Below, one piece after another: positions 23,974-42,849 of a stretch of DNA of 64,000 nt. Made by a program: the position numbers and the translations under genes. Position 1 is the first letter of the stretch. Each line of letters opens with the position of its first letter. The notes under the pieces were generated by a model. The model ran no database searches and was not told the DNA's origin. It was given only the letters and a program-made list of their open reading frames with translations. Source of the stretch: Oxytricha trifallax (Eukaryota; Ciliophora; Spirotrichea; Sporadotrichida; Oxytrichidae); NCBI GenBank assembly GCA_000711775.1, contig ARYC01001189.1, positions 54,587-118,586 of the forward strand, read 5' to 3'.

Positions 23974-24714
23974 TATATAATAAAAGCTCTAAAATAATAT
24001 AACCAGATCATCAACATAGTAAATCTAACTTTTTATATTGGAATTTAGTGAAATAAGTAAATAGGGGGTAAAAAAAAAAAGATTATAGAAGAGAGAAACA
24101 CTAAGAAAATTAATTATGTAAATAAGATTCTTTTTTATTAAATTATTTATTTAAACATAATTTTTAGAAATTTATTTAGGTTTTATGAAAAGATAATCTT
24201 TTGATTACAACGGTCAAAATTTAAAATAATTTTCAATTAATATGAGTAAATTGGTATGTTAATTGATTTTAGGTTATTTTTAGTCATTAATAAATTGATT
24301 TAAAGATTAAATGGTAAATTTCATCTAATAAATATTTAACCTATTGTAAATTTATAATATTTAATGAGTAATTTTTCATTGTAAAATTATGAGTTTTCTT
24401 TCGAACTTCTTAAAAATTTAATTAGCTATCAATCCCTTTCATTTTTAAAATAAGTAAGAGTCAAATAAATAGAATTTCTATGTACAACTTTTTATATGAT
24501 TATGATAAAATATGAGTTAAAATTAAAATATTCAAGTCTAAATTAATCAAGAGTTAATTTCTTAATATATCTTTACTTTTATCTATTTTTTAATATTTTT
24601 CTTCCCAATATTAGAGAAGGACTGAATAACTTACTAGGGAAATCTCTTTTCAGTAAACATTAAGAAAACAGCATTTCAAATTAAAACACGAAATTAAATT
24701 AAAAATCAAGAAAT
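23974..24714. other. AT-rich spacer
   Basis: Mostly A/T runs, including a 10-A tract near 24071; no gene or structured element seen. Confidence 0.5.
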
Positions 24715-25998
24715 ATGTTTCATAGAAATTTTCTCATCAACACTTCATCTAACACTGTGAAATAATTGCCTAAAGGCGTTTAATAAGATTCAAAAATTGA
24801 CAAGATTATATTTGAAAACAAAATGAAGCACAGAGAATTTATCATTTCTTAGCTAAGGTAAAAGTAAAGAGTAAACAATATTATTCAAAATGGTAGCAAT
24901 TTTAGTGAAAATTAATCCCTAGGATCTCTAAACTAATTTCCTAATAATTCTAGAAATAACGAATAACAAGATTAAACATTACACTAAACTCAAACTCCAA
25001 GAGGAAGCTTGAGTGGTTTCTAAAGAAATATCCCTTCCTTAAATTTTAATAGTTTATAAAATAGTAATATCTAAAGTTAGAGCATCGCTGATTTGAAAGC
25101 TAAAAGGCAAATACCTGATATCATAAATTAAATTAAGATTGGGTAAGACTTAAACTAGCACTAAAGTGCTACTTCATTTACTAGCCTCGATAGTAAAAAG
25201 TAAAAGATTTTGAGTATTTTATAGTAAACCCTTAAACCCCTTCAAGATAAAACCATTCAATCAGAGGTCTTCAACAAAACTTTATAAAAAGCTTCAGAAC
25301 TGATAAGCATGAAGGTTCTTGGAAATTCAAGTTCGATGTCTAAAAGTATAGTGTAGATGAAACCCTCTTAAAATTATACTTAAAGTAATAGCAAACTGCT
25401 CCTTCAAAGATAGCCAACAATTTCTAGTAAAGATTCTCTAGAGTCAATCATTGAATAAACTTCAGAATAGTAAGATACTATACCCCCTTAGTCCACAAGA
25501 TAGAAATCAACCAAACGCTCAATCGAGGACACAAAATTGTCAAGTAAATTAGTTAAAGTCCTCTAGCTTTCATATAAATTAAAGCAAAAAAGTAATGAAA
25601 TATCGAGAAGAAACCCTTAAACTCCCAATAAAGCAAGTGTTAACACCTCTTAAATTAAAAGCATCTTAAAGCGAGATGGAGATCCAATCTCTTTGGAGAG
25701 AAATAGCTCAAATTAACTATTAAACAACTCAAAATTACAAAATGGAAAGAATGCAATAGTCTAATTTGATAATGGGAACTAAGATCAAAATCAAAGAAAA
25801 GAGAGATTAAAGAGGCAACTATTAGAATAGATATAATCTCAGCATTAAAATCTAACAATTAAGGAGAGTCTAAAGGCTATAGTCAAAAATTCAAATGGAT
25901 CATAATTAAACATTAATTAAAGTGAGAGCGATAATCACAGTACACCTATTAAAGTATAAAAATAAGAATAAATGCAACTATTGCTCGAACTTGAATGA
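24715..25998 (+). CDS. Uninterrupted Ser/Asn/Gln-rich protein, function unknown
   Basis: A single frame of 427 codons from ATG 24715 (MFHRNFLINTSSNTVKQLPK) to TGA 25996-25998, with no TGA, IES or intron. About one residue in eight is Gln from TAA/TAG codons, so the nuclear code is obvious here. Composition is Ser/Asn/Gln/Lys-rich with many Ser-Ile/Ser-Leu patches and Ser/Thr-Pro sites typical of disordered phosphoproteins. The C-terminal part (KERLKRQLLEQIQSQH, about 25795) could be helical. No transmembrane segment or known domain is visible. It converges on the minus-strand gene at 26151-26870. Confidence 0.75.
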
Positions 25999-26150
25999 TT
26001 TCAATTATAAAGAGCATTTCATTTATTTTTTAGGTAAATTAATTTATCATATAAGAAACTCATAATTTAAGTTTGATCTTCATTCAATTTTATCTCTGAT
26101 TTCCTTACACTCCAAAATATCAAAGATTTTTATAAATTTCAGGTTCATAT

Positions 26151-26870
26151 TCATTCTTTCATTTATTATTATTATGTTTTAATTTAAGATACCCTACATT
26201 CCTTTACTCCTTCATTAATCTCATTTAATTGCTTCTAGTCACTCCTGTCTTCTACTTTAATTTTGGTGTTTATTTTTTCCAGGCTTTGTTTGTACCATTT
26301 TTTGAAGTCTCCATAACTATCAAAAACAAATTATAAATCAGTAATTTCATCGCTTGTAAGATGAAAATTTTCTGAGAGTCTTTTCCTATATTTTTCCAAA
26401 TTTATAAATTTAAATCCATTTGGCTTGTGCTTCTTTTTCTAACGATCTTATGGTTATTTTGCCAATTATTCTGAATCAATTTTTTTACTTTTTATTATCA
26501 TGTTCGTAAAATCATCTAATTTTTGGGATTTTGGGGATTAATTTTATTTTGCATTATATGTTGATAATCCAGAATTAAAACTTTGGTCTTATTTTTATGA
26601 TGATAATTGTGGATGGTTTGTTTGAGATATTTGAGGATATTGAGTTTGAGAATGTGATGGATAATGAAAATTTTAAATCAAATTTATGCTTTAGGAAGTC
26701 TGAGTTTGGCTTTGATAATAATGTCTTTGAAAAATATCTGATTGCTGAATGAATGGATTGTTGATATGTGAGGGATGCACAAAGAAATAATAATAGTTAT
26801 TGATCATTTCTTGATTTTTGGGGAAATTTTCTCTATATTATAAATCTGTTTGTAGGAAGAAATATTTCAT
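26151..26870 (-). CDS. Uninterrupted 239-residue protein with basic/helical C-terminal half, unknown
   Basis: ATG 26870 (MKYFFLQTDLQYRENFPK) to TGA 26151-26153, one frame, no IES. The N-terminal half is rich in Gln, Ser, Tyr, His and Pro (HYPSHSQTQYPQISQTNHPQ). The C-terminal half is basic and helical (KKKHKPNGFKFINLEKYRKR, then DLQFVFDSYGDFKKWYKQSL and EDRSDQKQLNEINEGVKE). A small DNA- or RNA-binding domain is possible but not recognised. With the convergent neighbour it forms an IES-free pair. Confidence 0.7.
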
Positions 26871-27597
26871 GATTTACTACATCTTATAATTAAATATTCA
26901 ATCGAAAGGGTTCATTAAAATATGTTTAATAAGAATTTTTAGAAAAAATAAAAATAATCTAAATAATTTAAAATTATCAATTTTCTATAGAAACAAATTA
27001 TAAAGTAGGATGGCTTTAATTTTATTACGAATAGTAAATTGAATAATTTTCATGCAGGAATTATATTGAAATTTCTTATTTTAATAAATTAATTAACTAA
27101 CTGTCTTGTTAATATCTGGTGATTTTAAAGCAATTCTTAAAAAAGGTATAAAAATCATTTGCTATTGATAATTCATTTCAGCTTATATAAATAACTATAT
27201 AGTGTCTTTTAATTAAATCATAATATTTTTAGAATATAATTTCATTTAAATTAAAAAATAAGAATAAATTGCTATACAACTATTTCATATATTTTCTAAT
27301 TCATAAAAATTTTAACTCTATTAAATAAAATGCTATGAAACATTTAGTTAGTTAGTTTAATTAACATAATCATAAGAAAAACAATTAAGATTTTTTAACA
27401 TTCTATAAAAAAAATGTAACTTCATTTTAAATATAAATTATATTTTATTTTTAATAGAAAATTAAAAACTTTTTTTTAAATATAATTCTCATAAACTTAA
27501 TAAATCTCACTCTAAATTTAGCATGTAATTTTAAATTATTCCTTATATTATTCTTAAATCTAACCCCATCTCCATTAAATTTTCTATTTTATTTAAA
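26871..27597. other. AT-rich spacer
   Basis: AT-rich DNA between two divergently oriented genes; no coding bias, no repeats beyond A/T runs. Confidence 0.5.
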
Positions 27598-29551
27598 ATG
27601 CTAAATAAAACAAACAATTAGAACAATTCAAGATATGATAATGCAAAATCTCTAATTGTTGAATAAAATGGTTTAAACTAAAAATTTAAGAATAGTCTGG
27701 CAGCTCCATAGATGAGATATAAAAATTTATCATTTTGTTATGAAAATATTCGCCAATAAATTTGATTAATAATTATTGTTAAATTTAATTATATTAATAA
27801 GATAAATCTTGAATTCTTCAGAAAAGAAATAGTCAGTAAATAGTACAAATAATCAAAACACCTTCAGTAGACTATCCTACATTACCAGCTAATTCAACAA
27901 TGAAGAAATGGTAAACCCTGATAAATTAGTAAATTTATTATAGAATCTGTCGTATTACAGAATATTAATTACTCATAAAATTATAAATTACAAGAGCAGA
28001 GTAAAAACAATAATAACTAGCAGAAAACATTGGCAGAAGTCTTGAAAGAAGTCATATTGCTTGAGGCTTAAGAAGAAATGAGATTGCAATAATATGAATA
28101 ACAAAAAATTTAACAATAAAGTTAATTATCACCTCCTAAACCTCAGTATAAACCTTAAAATATTAATATTAATAAACGATTACTATATGTTATATACTAT
28201 TAATTGATTTATGTCTTCACTTGCTAAAGCTCTGTCTGAAGCAAAATTAAGGAAAATGGAAGCTCTATAATAACAAGAATACAGACAGTAAATTTCAAAT
28301 GATGATGAGTTAATTTAGAAAATAAAAATATTTTAACCTAAATTTTATATTTTTTATTAGACTTTATAAAATTTTAAATTAGAAAACCAATAAGTAACAC
28401 AGTCAATATGCTGCTTAAAGAAAGAATTCAGATGAAACAAACCTGATATAAATTGCATAATTAACAGTATATTAGATATTTTTATTAATTGGTTTTTTTA
28501 TGATATCCCAACCAACTGATTTATCTTCGAAAAGAAATTAGGATAATTTGCAAATCCCTATAAGTTTAGACACTTACCTACTTGGCAAGCATTCTGTGTT
28601 ATATACAATTTAAAGTCTTTTCTTTTATAATAATTCCTAATAAAACAGTCCATAGGAGCAGCATAAACAATTTTTCTAAAGCAACAACTAAAAGGGGCAC
28701 AGAAAGACCTCACATAATGAATTAATAAATGCAGTTAACTCAATAGACTAAAGATCCTAATTACTCACAAAATCTTAAGATAATCTGCTGACTTCTAATT
28801 TTAATCATAAACTCATTTATAATAGCATATATTTAGATATTTTATTTATAAATTATAAACACTTTGAAGATGAACAACAAGCAAATAGTAAATTCCTCAT
28901 CAAACCCGAATATAAATTAGAAATAAAATCAAGGGAAATCGGTGCAATTATAGTTGCCCAATAATGAAGAGAATAAAACTAAGAGCTACAGAGATTTCTT
29001 CGAGGAGGAAGAACTTGTTAAGGATAAAACTGCCAAGGACTTGGTTAGATAACGACGAAACTTGAAGTATATATCTATATTATAAGTTAAAGAATACACA
29101 TATAATAGGGCAATTTTATATTAAAACCCCTCAATCTAATATAAAAAAAGTGTATGATACTATATTTATAATTATTTATTCATTTATAAATTATTAAAAG
29201 TACATGATACTTTTGCAGCAAAGAAAAGAAAAATGGGATTAATCGTAAAAGCATCCTATTTTAGGGGGTTATGACTCTAACTTCGCAGATAAAGAAAGCA
29301 AGAAAACCTACAAAATCAAAATGAATATATAGAAACTAGACTTAAATTTAGACAATTTCAAGCAAAACAAACATTCCCTTGGTATTGTCAAATTAATTCA
29401 AGCTCTTGAATAAAAATATATGTACTTATTTTTTTTTTTCTATAATAACTAAGGAAATCAGATGCATCAAATGAATAACATAGTGAAAAGAAGCTAAAAC
29501 AAGCCTTTTATCAAGGAAGAAGAGGAAGAATACGAGCACAGCAGTTACTGA
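27598..29551 (+). CDS. Second WH2-like, Gln-rich multi-MDS gene
   Basis: ATG 27598 opens MLNKTNNQNNSRYDNAKSL. Later segments include EEMVNPDKLVNLLQNL (about 27900), QKTLAEVLKEVILLEAQEEM (about 28020), SSLAKALSEAKLRKMEA (28212), a short MISQPTDLSSKRNQDNLQ (28501), SYRDFFEEEELVKDKTAKDL (about 28985), HPILGGYDSNFADKESKK (about 29255) and a C terminus EEEEEYEHSSY before TGA 29549-29551. The LAKAL-x4-LRK unit resembles the units at 15998-16500, so the two loci may be paralogues. At least eight coding islands are separated by AT-rich IESs of about 50-120 bp. Function unknown; an actin-related role is only a guess. Confidence 0.6.
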
Positions 29552-29951
29552 TATATAGAAAATCTACATAAAAAGTGCTTAGAATCATATCAATTACAAT
29601 CAGACTTTAGCATTTAAAAATGGACCCCAAAATATTCTTAAAATAAATAAATAAACGCACTTTTTAAAGTAGAGAAAGAAAAGAGATAAATAGTAAGTAA
29701 AGAAAGTTTAAAAATAAATTAATAAATTTAAATTGTGGAATATACAGGATTATAAATACTAGGTAATTAGTAATTTATTATTTAAATGTTTTTGTGTCAA
29801 GTTATTGTTACTTATTGCAAGTAGATTTTTATTTACGTAAAAATTAATGATTAATAAATTGGACTGAGAGGGATTGAATGTATAAAATATCAAGAGTCAC
29901 TAATTCCTTAATAATTATAATTTAATATCTTTACTAACCACTAAAATCTAA

Positions 29952-32059
<2,108 letters not shown>

Positions 32060-32444
32060 AATCAATATAAAGCTACAAACTATTTTGCAAATCAAAGTTG
32101 AATTTTATACTCCTTTATTTGTTATGAATTAGGGGATTAATATGAATCACTTCAGAACAAATAGATTTATTTATTTAAATTAAACATTTATTTTAATATA
32201 GAATTTATGTGCCTCAATAATATCCAAAAAATTTTAATTAAAACAAAGTTTTAATATAAGAAAGTAGAAGTTGAATTATTTAACAATTAACAATTAAAAA
32301 TTTGAAATTTTTCATATAAATATATATTTATGGCAAACATTCATACTTTAAACAACTAGCAGTCATAAAAATTATAAAATAATTCTCATTTAATCAATAT
32401 TTATTGGACAAAATAATTATTAATCTTATTATTCTTTTATTTCT
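32060..32444. other. AT-rich spacer
   Basis: Intergenic AT-rich DNA between fumarate hydratase and the kinase; nothing recognisable. Confidence 0.5.
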
Positions 32445-36813
<4,369 letters not shown>

Positions 36814-36924
36814 AAGTAATACTAAATTTTATATATAGAAGTGAATTATGAACTAATTATAGGAAGATTAATTTTGAATAAGGTTTTAAGATTTAAATAG
36901 TATTAATAATTATATAGAGTGCAT

Positions 36925-39900
36925 TCATTGTTTTTGCTGTTCTTTTAATTTCAATTTTTCTAATGCGAACTCCTTTAATTTCTCAAATGTATTGCACTGA
37001 ATGAAAAGATTAATCATACTTTGTAGTTCATATCTATTCAGTTTGCCATCTGCATCTGAATCTATTTTTAAACTATAAAAATGAACTAACTAAAAATTTT
37101 AGAGAATATAAAAGTACATTTATAATAAGAGACCTATTGCTTAAAAAGATTAAAATTATAAATATCTACAATAAAATGTAATTAAATATTTTTAGTAATG
37201 TTAGATTTAAAATTTAAATTAGAGGATATTTATTAATTACTATGAAACTACTTCTCCAAATATTTACATAAATTTTTGTAATTTAACAATAGGTACCATT
37301 GGGTATTTTCGATGGTATATTAGTAATCAGACATGGTGGAAGCAAAGTAGTCATTGATCATAACAATAAACTCTTCCGTTGTGATAAAGCCACTATTGTC
37401 TTTATCATACTTAAGCAGCATATCCTTCCATGTTTTACGCATTTCCTCCTCGTCCTTAGCTTTTTTCTCTTCCTCTTCTTTCTTCTGCTTATCAATGAAC
37501 TCGTAGAATTTCAAAGTGTGATGTGTATCTACAGCGACAAGTTGAGTCTCAGAGGCTTCCAACAGATACTTTATTCCACCAACGAGGGAAGTTTCAATTC
37601 TAATGTGTGGTTGGAGAGTCAAGCTGTTCGCTGAGACATCGCTATCTAAATTCATAAGCCAAAGTCTGAATTCACTGCATCCTGATGAAGCAGTGGCCAC
37701 AATTTTGTACTTTTGCTTGTCTAGCTCGTTTTGACTTCCCCAGAGTAAATAGTGATTGGAATTCAGCTGGATTATTGAGGAGATACCTTCTTGACTTTTT
37801 GAGTGGGCATCGAAAGTGGCTATTAATTGCTCTGACTCTATCGCCCAATTAGATCAAATATATAATTTCTTTCATTAGAAAATTAATTTATTTTAATGAA
37901 TGTTCAATGATTCCTCCTTCTGTACCTACTAAAAGATTGCTTTCATCAACTTGGAACAATACAGTTGGCTGTCTTTAATTTTTGAATGTCTTAATAATGT
38001 TCTTTCTTCTAGTTTTCAAGTCTACGATAGCTATCAAGATTTTAAAAGTTTGCCATCTTTTAAGGAATTAATTGAATTTTATAAAAAATACCTATTATAA
38101 TGATTTGCTGGTCATTGTAGTTCGAGAAGCAGAGCACAGTTGATGAGCTTTGATTTTGGAGTTTGTATCTCAATTCAATCATTCTATCTCTACCTGATGC
38201 TGACAAGCCTGTGTTAGTATGATTTATTTGGCTGCTTCCTCCATCTAGTGAAGATTAATGGTTGAGATCTTGTTATTACTTGGCGGTTTGATTCATCATG
38301 GTTTGATCATGCATGTATGATGGCTCGTCCTTATCGATGTTTTCGATTGTGAAGAGGCGATCTGGGTGATGGGTGGCAGACCAGATGTTTACGTTCCCAA
38401 GCACGCATCTGGTTGCGAAGTACTTATTTTTCAGCTTTTACAACGAAACTATTTGAATTACAGTAGCATGATGAGCGTTTTCCACAATATCTTATAATTT
38501 TCGAAGTTAAAACCTTGAATAATAAAAGTATCATTAATATCTAACTGATTTTTGTTTGTTAAACCAAAGACAATCAAGTCTCCATCACCTAATGAAGTTT
38601 AAATTATAAAATCAATAAATTTACTTGATATTTTATATTATAATAAAATATCATGTGTAATAGAAGCAATCATGATGTCGTTTCTCTCACCAGTGATGGC
38701 CATTGTGTGGAGTGGCTTGTGCGTTTCAATGGTGTAATCGCATGTTTATAGAGATTTATCCCAAACCTTCATGCACTGCTCAACCCCACATGTCAAAAAC
38801 TCCAATTCATTCAAATCTTTAATCCCTGTTAATCTAATTAACGCAATTATAAGAATAATTATGATAACTGATTTATTCTGATTGTTTTTAAAGGTACTTT
38901 AAAATGAAATATTCTCTAGGTTTATAAGATCTCTGTGAGTACTGTCATTTTTGAATTCTTTTTCAATTACTATTATGTTTTCTGAGACACTTATTGAGTG
39001 ATCGTTTTCAGATCCATTGCTGTTATCTTTATTGTCTTTCATTATTTTATTTATTTTTATATGTTATTTTCTCTATTGCAGTATTTCAGTCAGATGAATT
39101 GGATTTAATTAATAAACTCTTCCATTTTCAAGTTTCTTCTTGAGGACCTTAGATCCAACTTCACTATGAGAAGCATACTTGATATGTTACCCATTTTTTC
39201 CAATTTTAACTCCAACAAGGCCTTTTGGACTTTGACTCATAATTGGTTTTAGCTATTTGTGTCTGATGGTTCTCTTGAGCTCCTTAAGTTTAAGAATTTA
39301 ATTAAAAATCAGTCTATATTTATATATATTTATATTAGTTTGATATCAGCTAGTCTGCTTTCTTGCTCCTTCTCTCTGACTTGCAGTTCCAGCACTCTCA
39401 CATCATGATCTAATTAGTCAATTTCATTCTCCTGTTCATGCAATTTCTATTTCAATGATTTCTCCTCTTAAATTCTATCTTTCTTGCAAGTGTCTATCTC
39501 TTTTCGCAGTAATTGCAATGCTTGAGATGAAAATGTGTCTTGCTCAGTTATTATCTTGAGATCGCCAATTGCATATGCCTTTTGTTTGCCACTTTATAAT
39601 TTAAATTAGTGATATCTAATCAATATATAATATTGATAAAATACAAAAGATTGGGAATAAAAAAACGTGAAATATATTACAACTGATATGAAATTGATAA
39701 TTATAAAATAGTTTTAACTTATTTACAAAATGTCCTATATTATGCGATGAGAAAACGCGATTATTATTACTCAAATACTAACTGTCATTGATTAATTTGA
39801 TGACATTTATACTTTCATTATTTCCAAAATTAATCTATTTCTACCAACAAACAACAAATAGGGTAAATCTGTACTTGTTCTATAAATATTAATTCTTTAA

Positions 39901-41150
39901 AATTCAATTGGACGAACAGTCAAGAGTTTTGCTATGTGTGTTATTTTTGCATCATAAATATGAGTTTTATTGAATAAATATGTATCCAAAACTTAAATGT
40001 GTTTGAATTTTTGTGAATATAATTTAAGAAACAACTTGAAGATGTAAATCAATAGTTATCAAGAATATATATATAAATAGTTTAGTTTTACTTACCTTAA
40101 TAGCTGGTTTTAGTGTTGATCACTCTGCTTCATTTTTATTTTATGTTTATCAAAATAATTTCAGCTTGTATTAATTTCACATTACTTTTTAATTTTTAAA
40201 GATAAATGCATAATATTGATATTAATCACTCTCAGCTTGGTCTTTGATTTAATGTTGCATTTTCCTAACTTTATGATCCAACATGACCAAAAACAAACAT
40301 ATATTGTAATAAAATCTCCATAATTTAGATTTAAATTTAAATGACCAGAGTATCATGTTTATCAATGAGTTGCTTGTCATTATCAATTTACTCATAGTAA
40401 ATCTCTCTATATTGCTTCTTATATTGCCTCAATTACTAAGCCATTTCATTTATTTTATCATCAAAGTCTCCCTCTCTGTTATTGTAAAGTATCACATATA
40501 TAATATTAATCATATATATTAATTGGGTTACTAAAAATTACAACAATAATAGAATGGAATGCTTCTTCTTACTCGCCCTAAACTCTTTTCAAAGACATTT
40601 CTTCGTCTTTGAGTTCCTTAATGCGATTTTGCTTGATTTTTATTTCGTTTTCAAGTTCTGCTAATCTCTCTATATTATAACTTTCAGAGAGCTGTTTACG
40701 CAAATCTTTATATTAGTAATTTATTTATGAAGAAATTTATTTTACATATAATCACAATTAGCTATCAATTTATAATTTAATCTACTCAAAATAAGTGTAA
40801 GGAGGCATTTTATATATTTCTGCTTTCACAAATAATATAAAATCTTTGATCTCTTTTTGGTAATGTCTAATTTTATTCAATCTATCTAGCAGCTCTTTAT
40901 CCTTAATTTTGAGTTATTCATCTGGCTAATACCTCTCAGGCTTATATTTTTCTTACTTTTTAGAGTAAAAGCTGATGGCGTAATTCTCGAGCAGATCCAG
41001 CAGCCCATTCACCTAATCCCGCAGTTTATGGTTTTGTGTGGAGAGCTTTGGAAGCAGGAAAACTTTGTCTTCCTCTGATATGTCCTAAGGACGTGGCAGA
41101 GTCTGCTTCAAAGTCAATTTGAAAGTTCTCCAAATAAATTAAAAAAATAA
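36925..41150 (-). CDS. Coiled-coil / WD40-repeat / EF-hand protein
   Basis: N-terminal coiled coils lie at about 41130-40330 (LLDRLNKIRHYQKEIKDF; ERLAELENEIKIKQNRIKEL) and 39600-39360 (LLRKEIDTCKKDRIQEEKSL). A segment ending NPIHLTEILQ reads without TGA straight through TAG/TAA (Gln) into KDNKDNSNGSENDHSIS, so the two halves are probably one gene, although the ATG at 39042 could also start a second one. WD-like repeats occupy 38900-37660 (QCMKVWDKSLQTCDYTIETH). C-terminal EF hands are KYDKDNSGFITTEEFIVMI (about 37390) and KIDSDADGKLNRYELQSMI (about 37050), with canonical Ca2+ loop positions. TGA is at 36925-36927. The N-terminal start was not found. Calcium-regulated scaffold, perhaps ciliary; the role is inferred only. 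Confidence 0.75.
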
Positions 41151-41507
41151 GTATATTCCTATATAAATGGGTGATCTTTAAATCTAATAATGTAACAGAT
41201 AAAGGAGATAGAAGTTGAGATAAAATTAATCATAATTTATCGACAAGAAGATGAGATTTAAATATTAAAGTAAAAAAGGGTATTTTTACTAGCAATAATT
41301 ATAGCTTAATTTTCTAAAGTTAATAACTTAAAATTTTAAGATTTCCCATAAAGTTTTATATAAAATCATGAAAAATTACTGATAACAACAAAGATTTTTA
41401 AGTTTTTTTAAAACAAAATAACTAACATTTGCATTAATAAGCAATAGTTTTGCTATTTAAACATTGCCTCATATCTTTCCTAATCATTTTTGAACATTTT
41501 GGCACTT

Positions 41508-42721
41508 TCAATCATAATACACTCTATAGAAACTTCTGTGAATAATGCTGTCCTTGCTTTAAAATATTAGCTTTTTTACATATTTCAAAATCCTGTATAT
41601 TAATTTGCTTAAAAACAAAGTTTCAACAAGTAAATTGCCACTGAGTATTTCAGCAGGGATCATTTGATCAGTGTCTGCTTAAATGACTTAGTCCCATGAA
41701 TTCTATGACTGAGGAATAACAAACCCAAATTTGAAGTATAGGCTCTCAATTTCCTGCCCATTTAATGAGATTTTCTGCAGTAGTTGGAAGTCTTAAATTG
41801 GTTCTTCTGATTTAAACACTATTTCTCTTGATACTTCAGAGCATTAGAGCATTTCCCTGGGGAATTTCACATCCTTCACTTCGTCCTCACTTAAATTGTT
41901 GAAAATTGTTTAATTTTACCATTATAAAGTAATTTAATAAATAAAATCCTGGGAGTTATATTATTATATTAATCTTTCACTAAGATTCCAATCATCTGAC
42001 TAAAAACCATTTCTTAGTTTAATTTTTTAGTTTATAATGTTATGTTGTTTTATTATGTGTTTTAATGGGTTTAAGATTAGGGTTAATTTGCATATAATTA
42101 ATGAGTCAATATGCAATATATAGTGTTAGTATAGTGAATTTAGAGGTTTACTATTTATTTATTAATTTATTTTTTCTATAAGTTTTGTGATTAAATGTAA
42201 CTTATTATATATTAATTACACTTAAAATTTTTCCACAAACCTCATTTTATCATTAAGTCTTTTTAACTATATTTATTGAAGAGATAATAACGCAATCTAG
42301 GTAAAAGTGACTTTTAAATTTAAAGCAACATATTAATGGTAGGACTTTGAATTACTCGCATAATAAGCTCTAATGTTTCATCGCTAATATTCTGAGCTAT
42401 CAACTTCTTTTAATACATTTTTAAAAGAATGGAAACATTTTATAAGTGAGACAATCAACAAAATGAATCAATAAATTACTCTTATCAACCCCAATAATGT
42501 GAGACCCTTGAATCAAGTTACGAGCTAATATATGCTTTATATAAAATAAAACCTATTAAAACTACTGATTTAGTTTTGTGTAATAACTCCCATAGGACTC
42601 TCCCATTTGATGCATTTTTCATTTTCATAGATACAATCTTAAAACCCTCTGTGATTTTCCTGATTTATCTCTCATGCTCTGGATCAGACTGTCCTGGCAT
42701 TTGCGACGAAGTTGTTGCCAT
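41508..42721 (-). CDS. PDE6D: PDE6D-like prenyl-binding protein
   Basis: ATG 42721: MATTSSQMPGQSDPEHE, then ITEGFKIVSMKMKNASNGRVLW (first beta strands). The main segment (about 41910-41610) reads PREMLQCSEVSREIVF, FKFGFVIPQSQNSWDQVI, then MIPAEILSGNLLVETLF. After an IES with pointer TTGCTT (41554/41605) the protein ends HRSFYRVYYD and TGA 41508-41510, as in the family's C-terminal V-R-x-Y-Y/F-x end. The family extracts prenylated G proteins from membranes and carries them to the cilium. About 650 bp separate the first and second coding blocks, and the join there was not resolved. Size after assembly matches the usual 150-160 residues. Confidence 0.9.
42300..42560 (-). other. Coding-like patch inside the large PDE6D intervening region
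   Basis: Between the first and second PDE6D blocks, minus-strand frames read KKLIAQNISDETLELIMRVI (about 42420-42350) and HILARNLIQGSHIIGVDKS (about 42540-42485). Neither fits the PDE6D family. They look like real protein but have no assigned gene. They could be displaced MDSs of a neighbouring gene (for example the missing start of the coiled-coil/WD40 gene) or chance open frames in AT-rich DNA. Confidence 0.3.
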
Positions 42722-42849
42722 TATAAAATGAATTTTGATAAATTTATTTATTATATGAATAATTGCAGTAAATTACATCACCTCGCTTCTGTGTGTATAA
42801 TTTACTCCTTCATGTCTACTGATTATTCTATTATTAATTTGAAAGTTCT

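Noticed and set aside
37299..37634. Plus-strand 111-residue ORF
   Set aside because: Overlaps the minus-strand EF-hand segment KYDKDNSGFITTEEF, which has clear homology.
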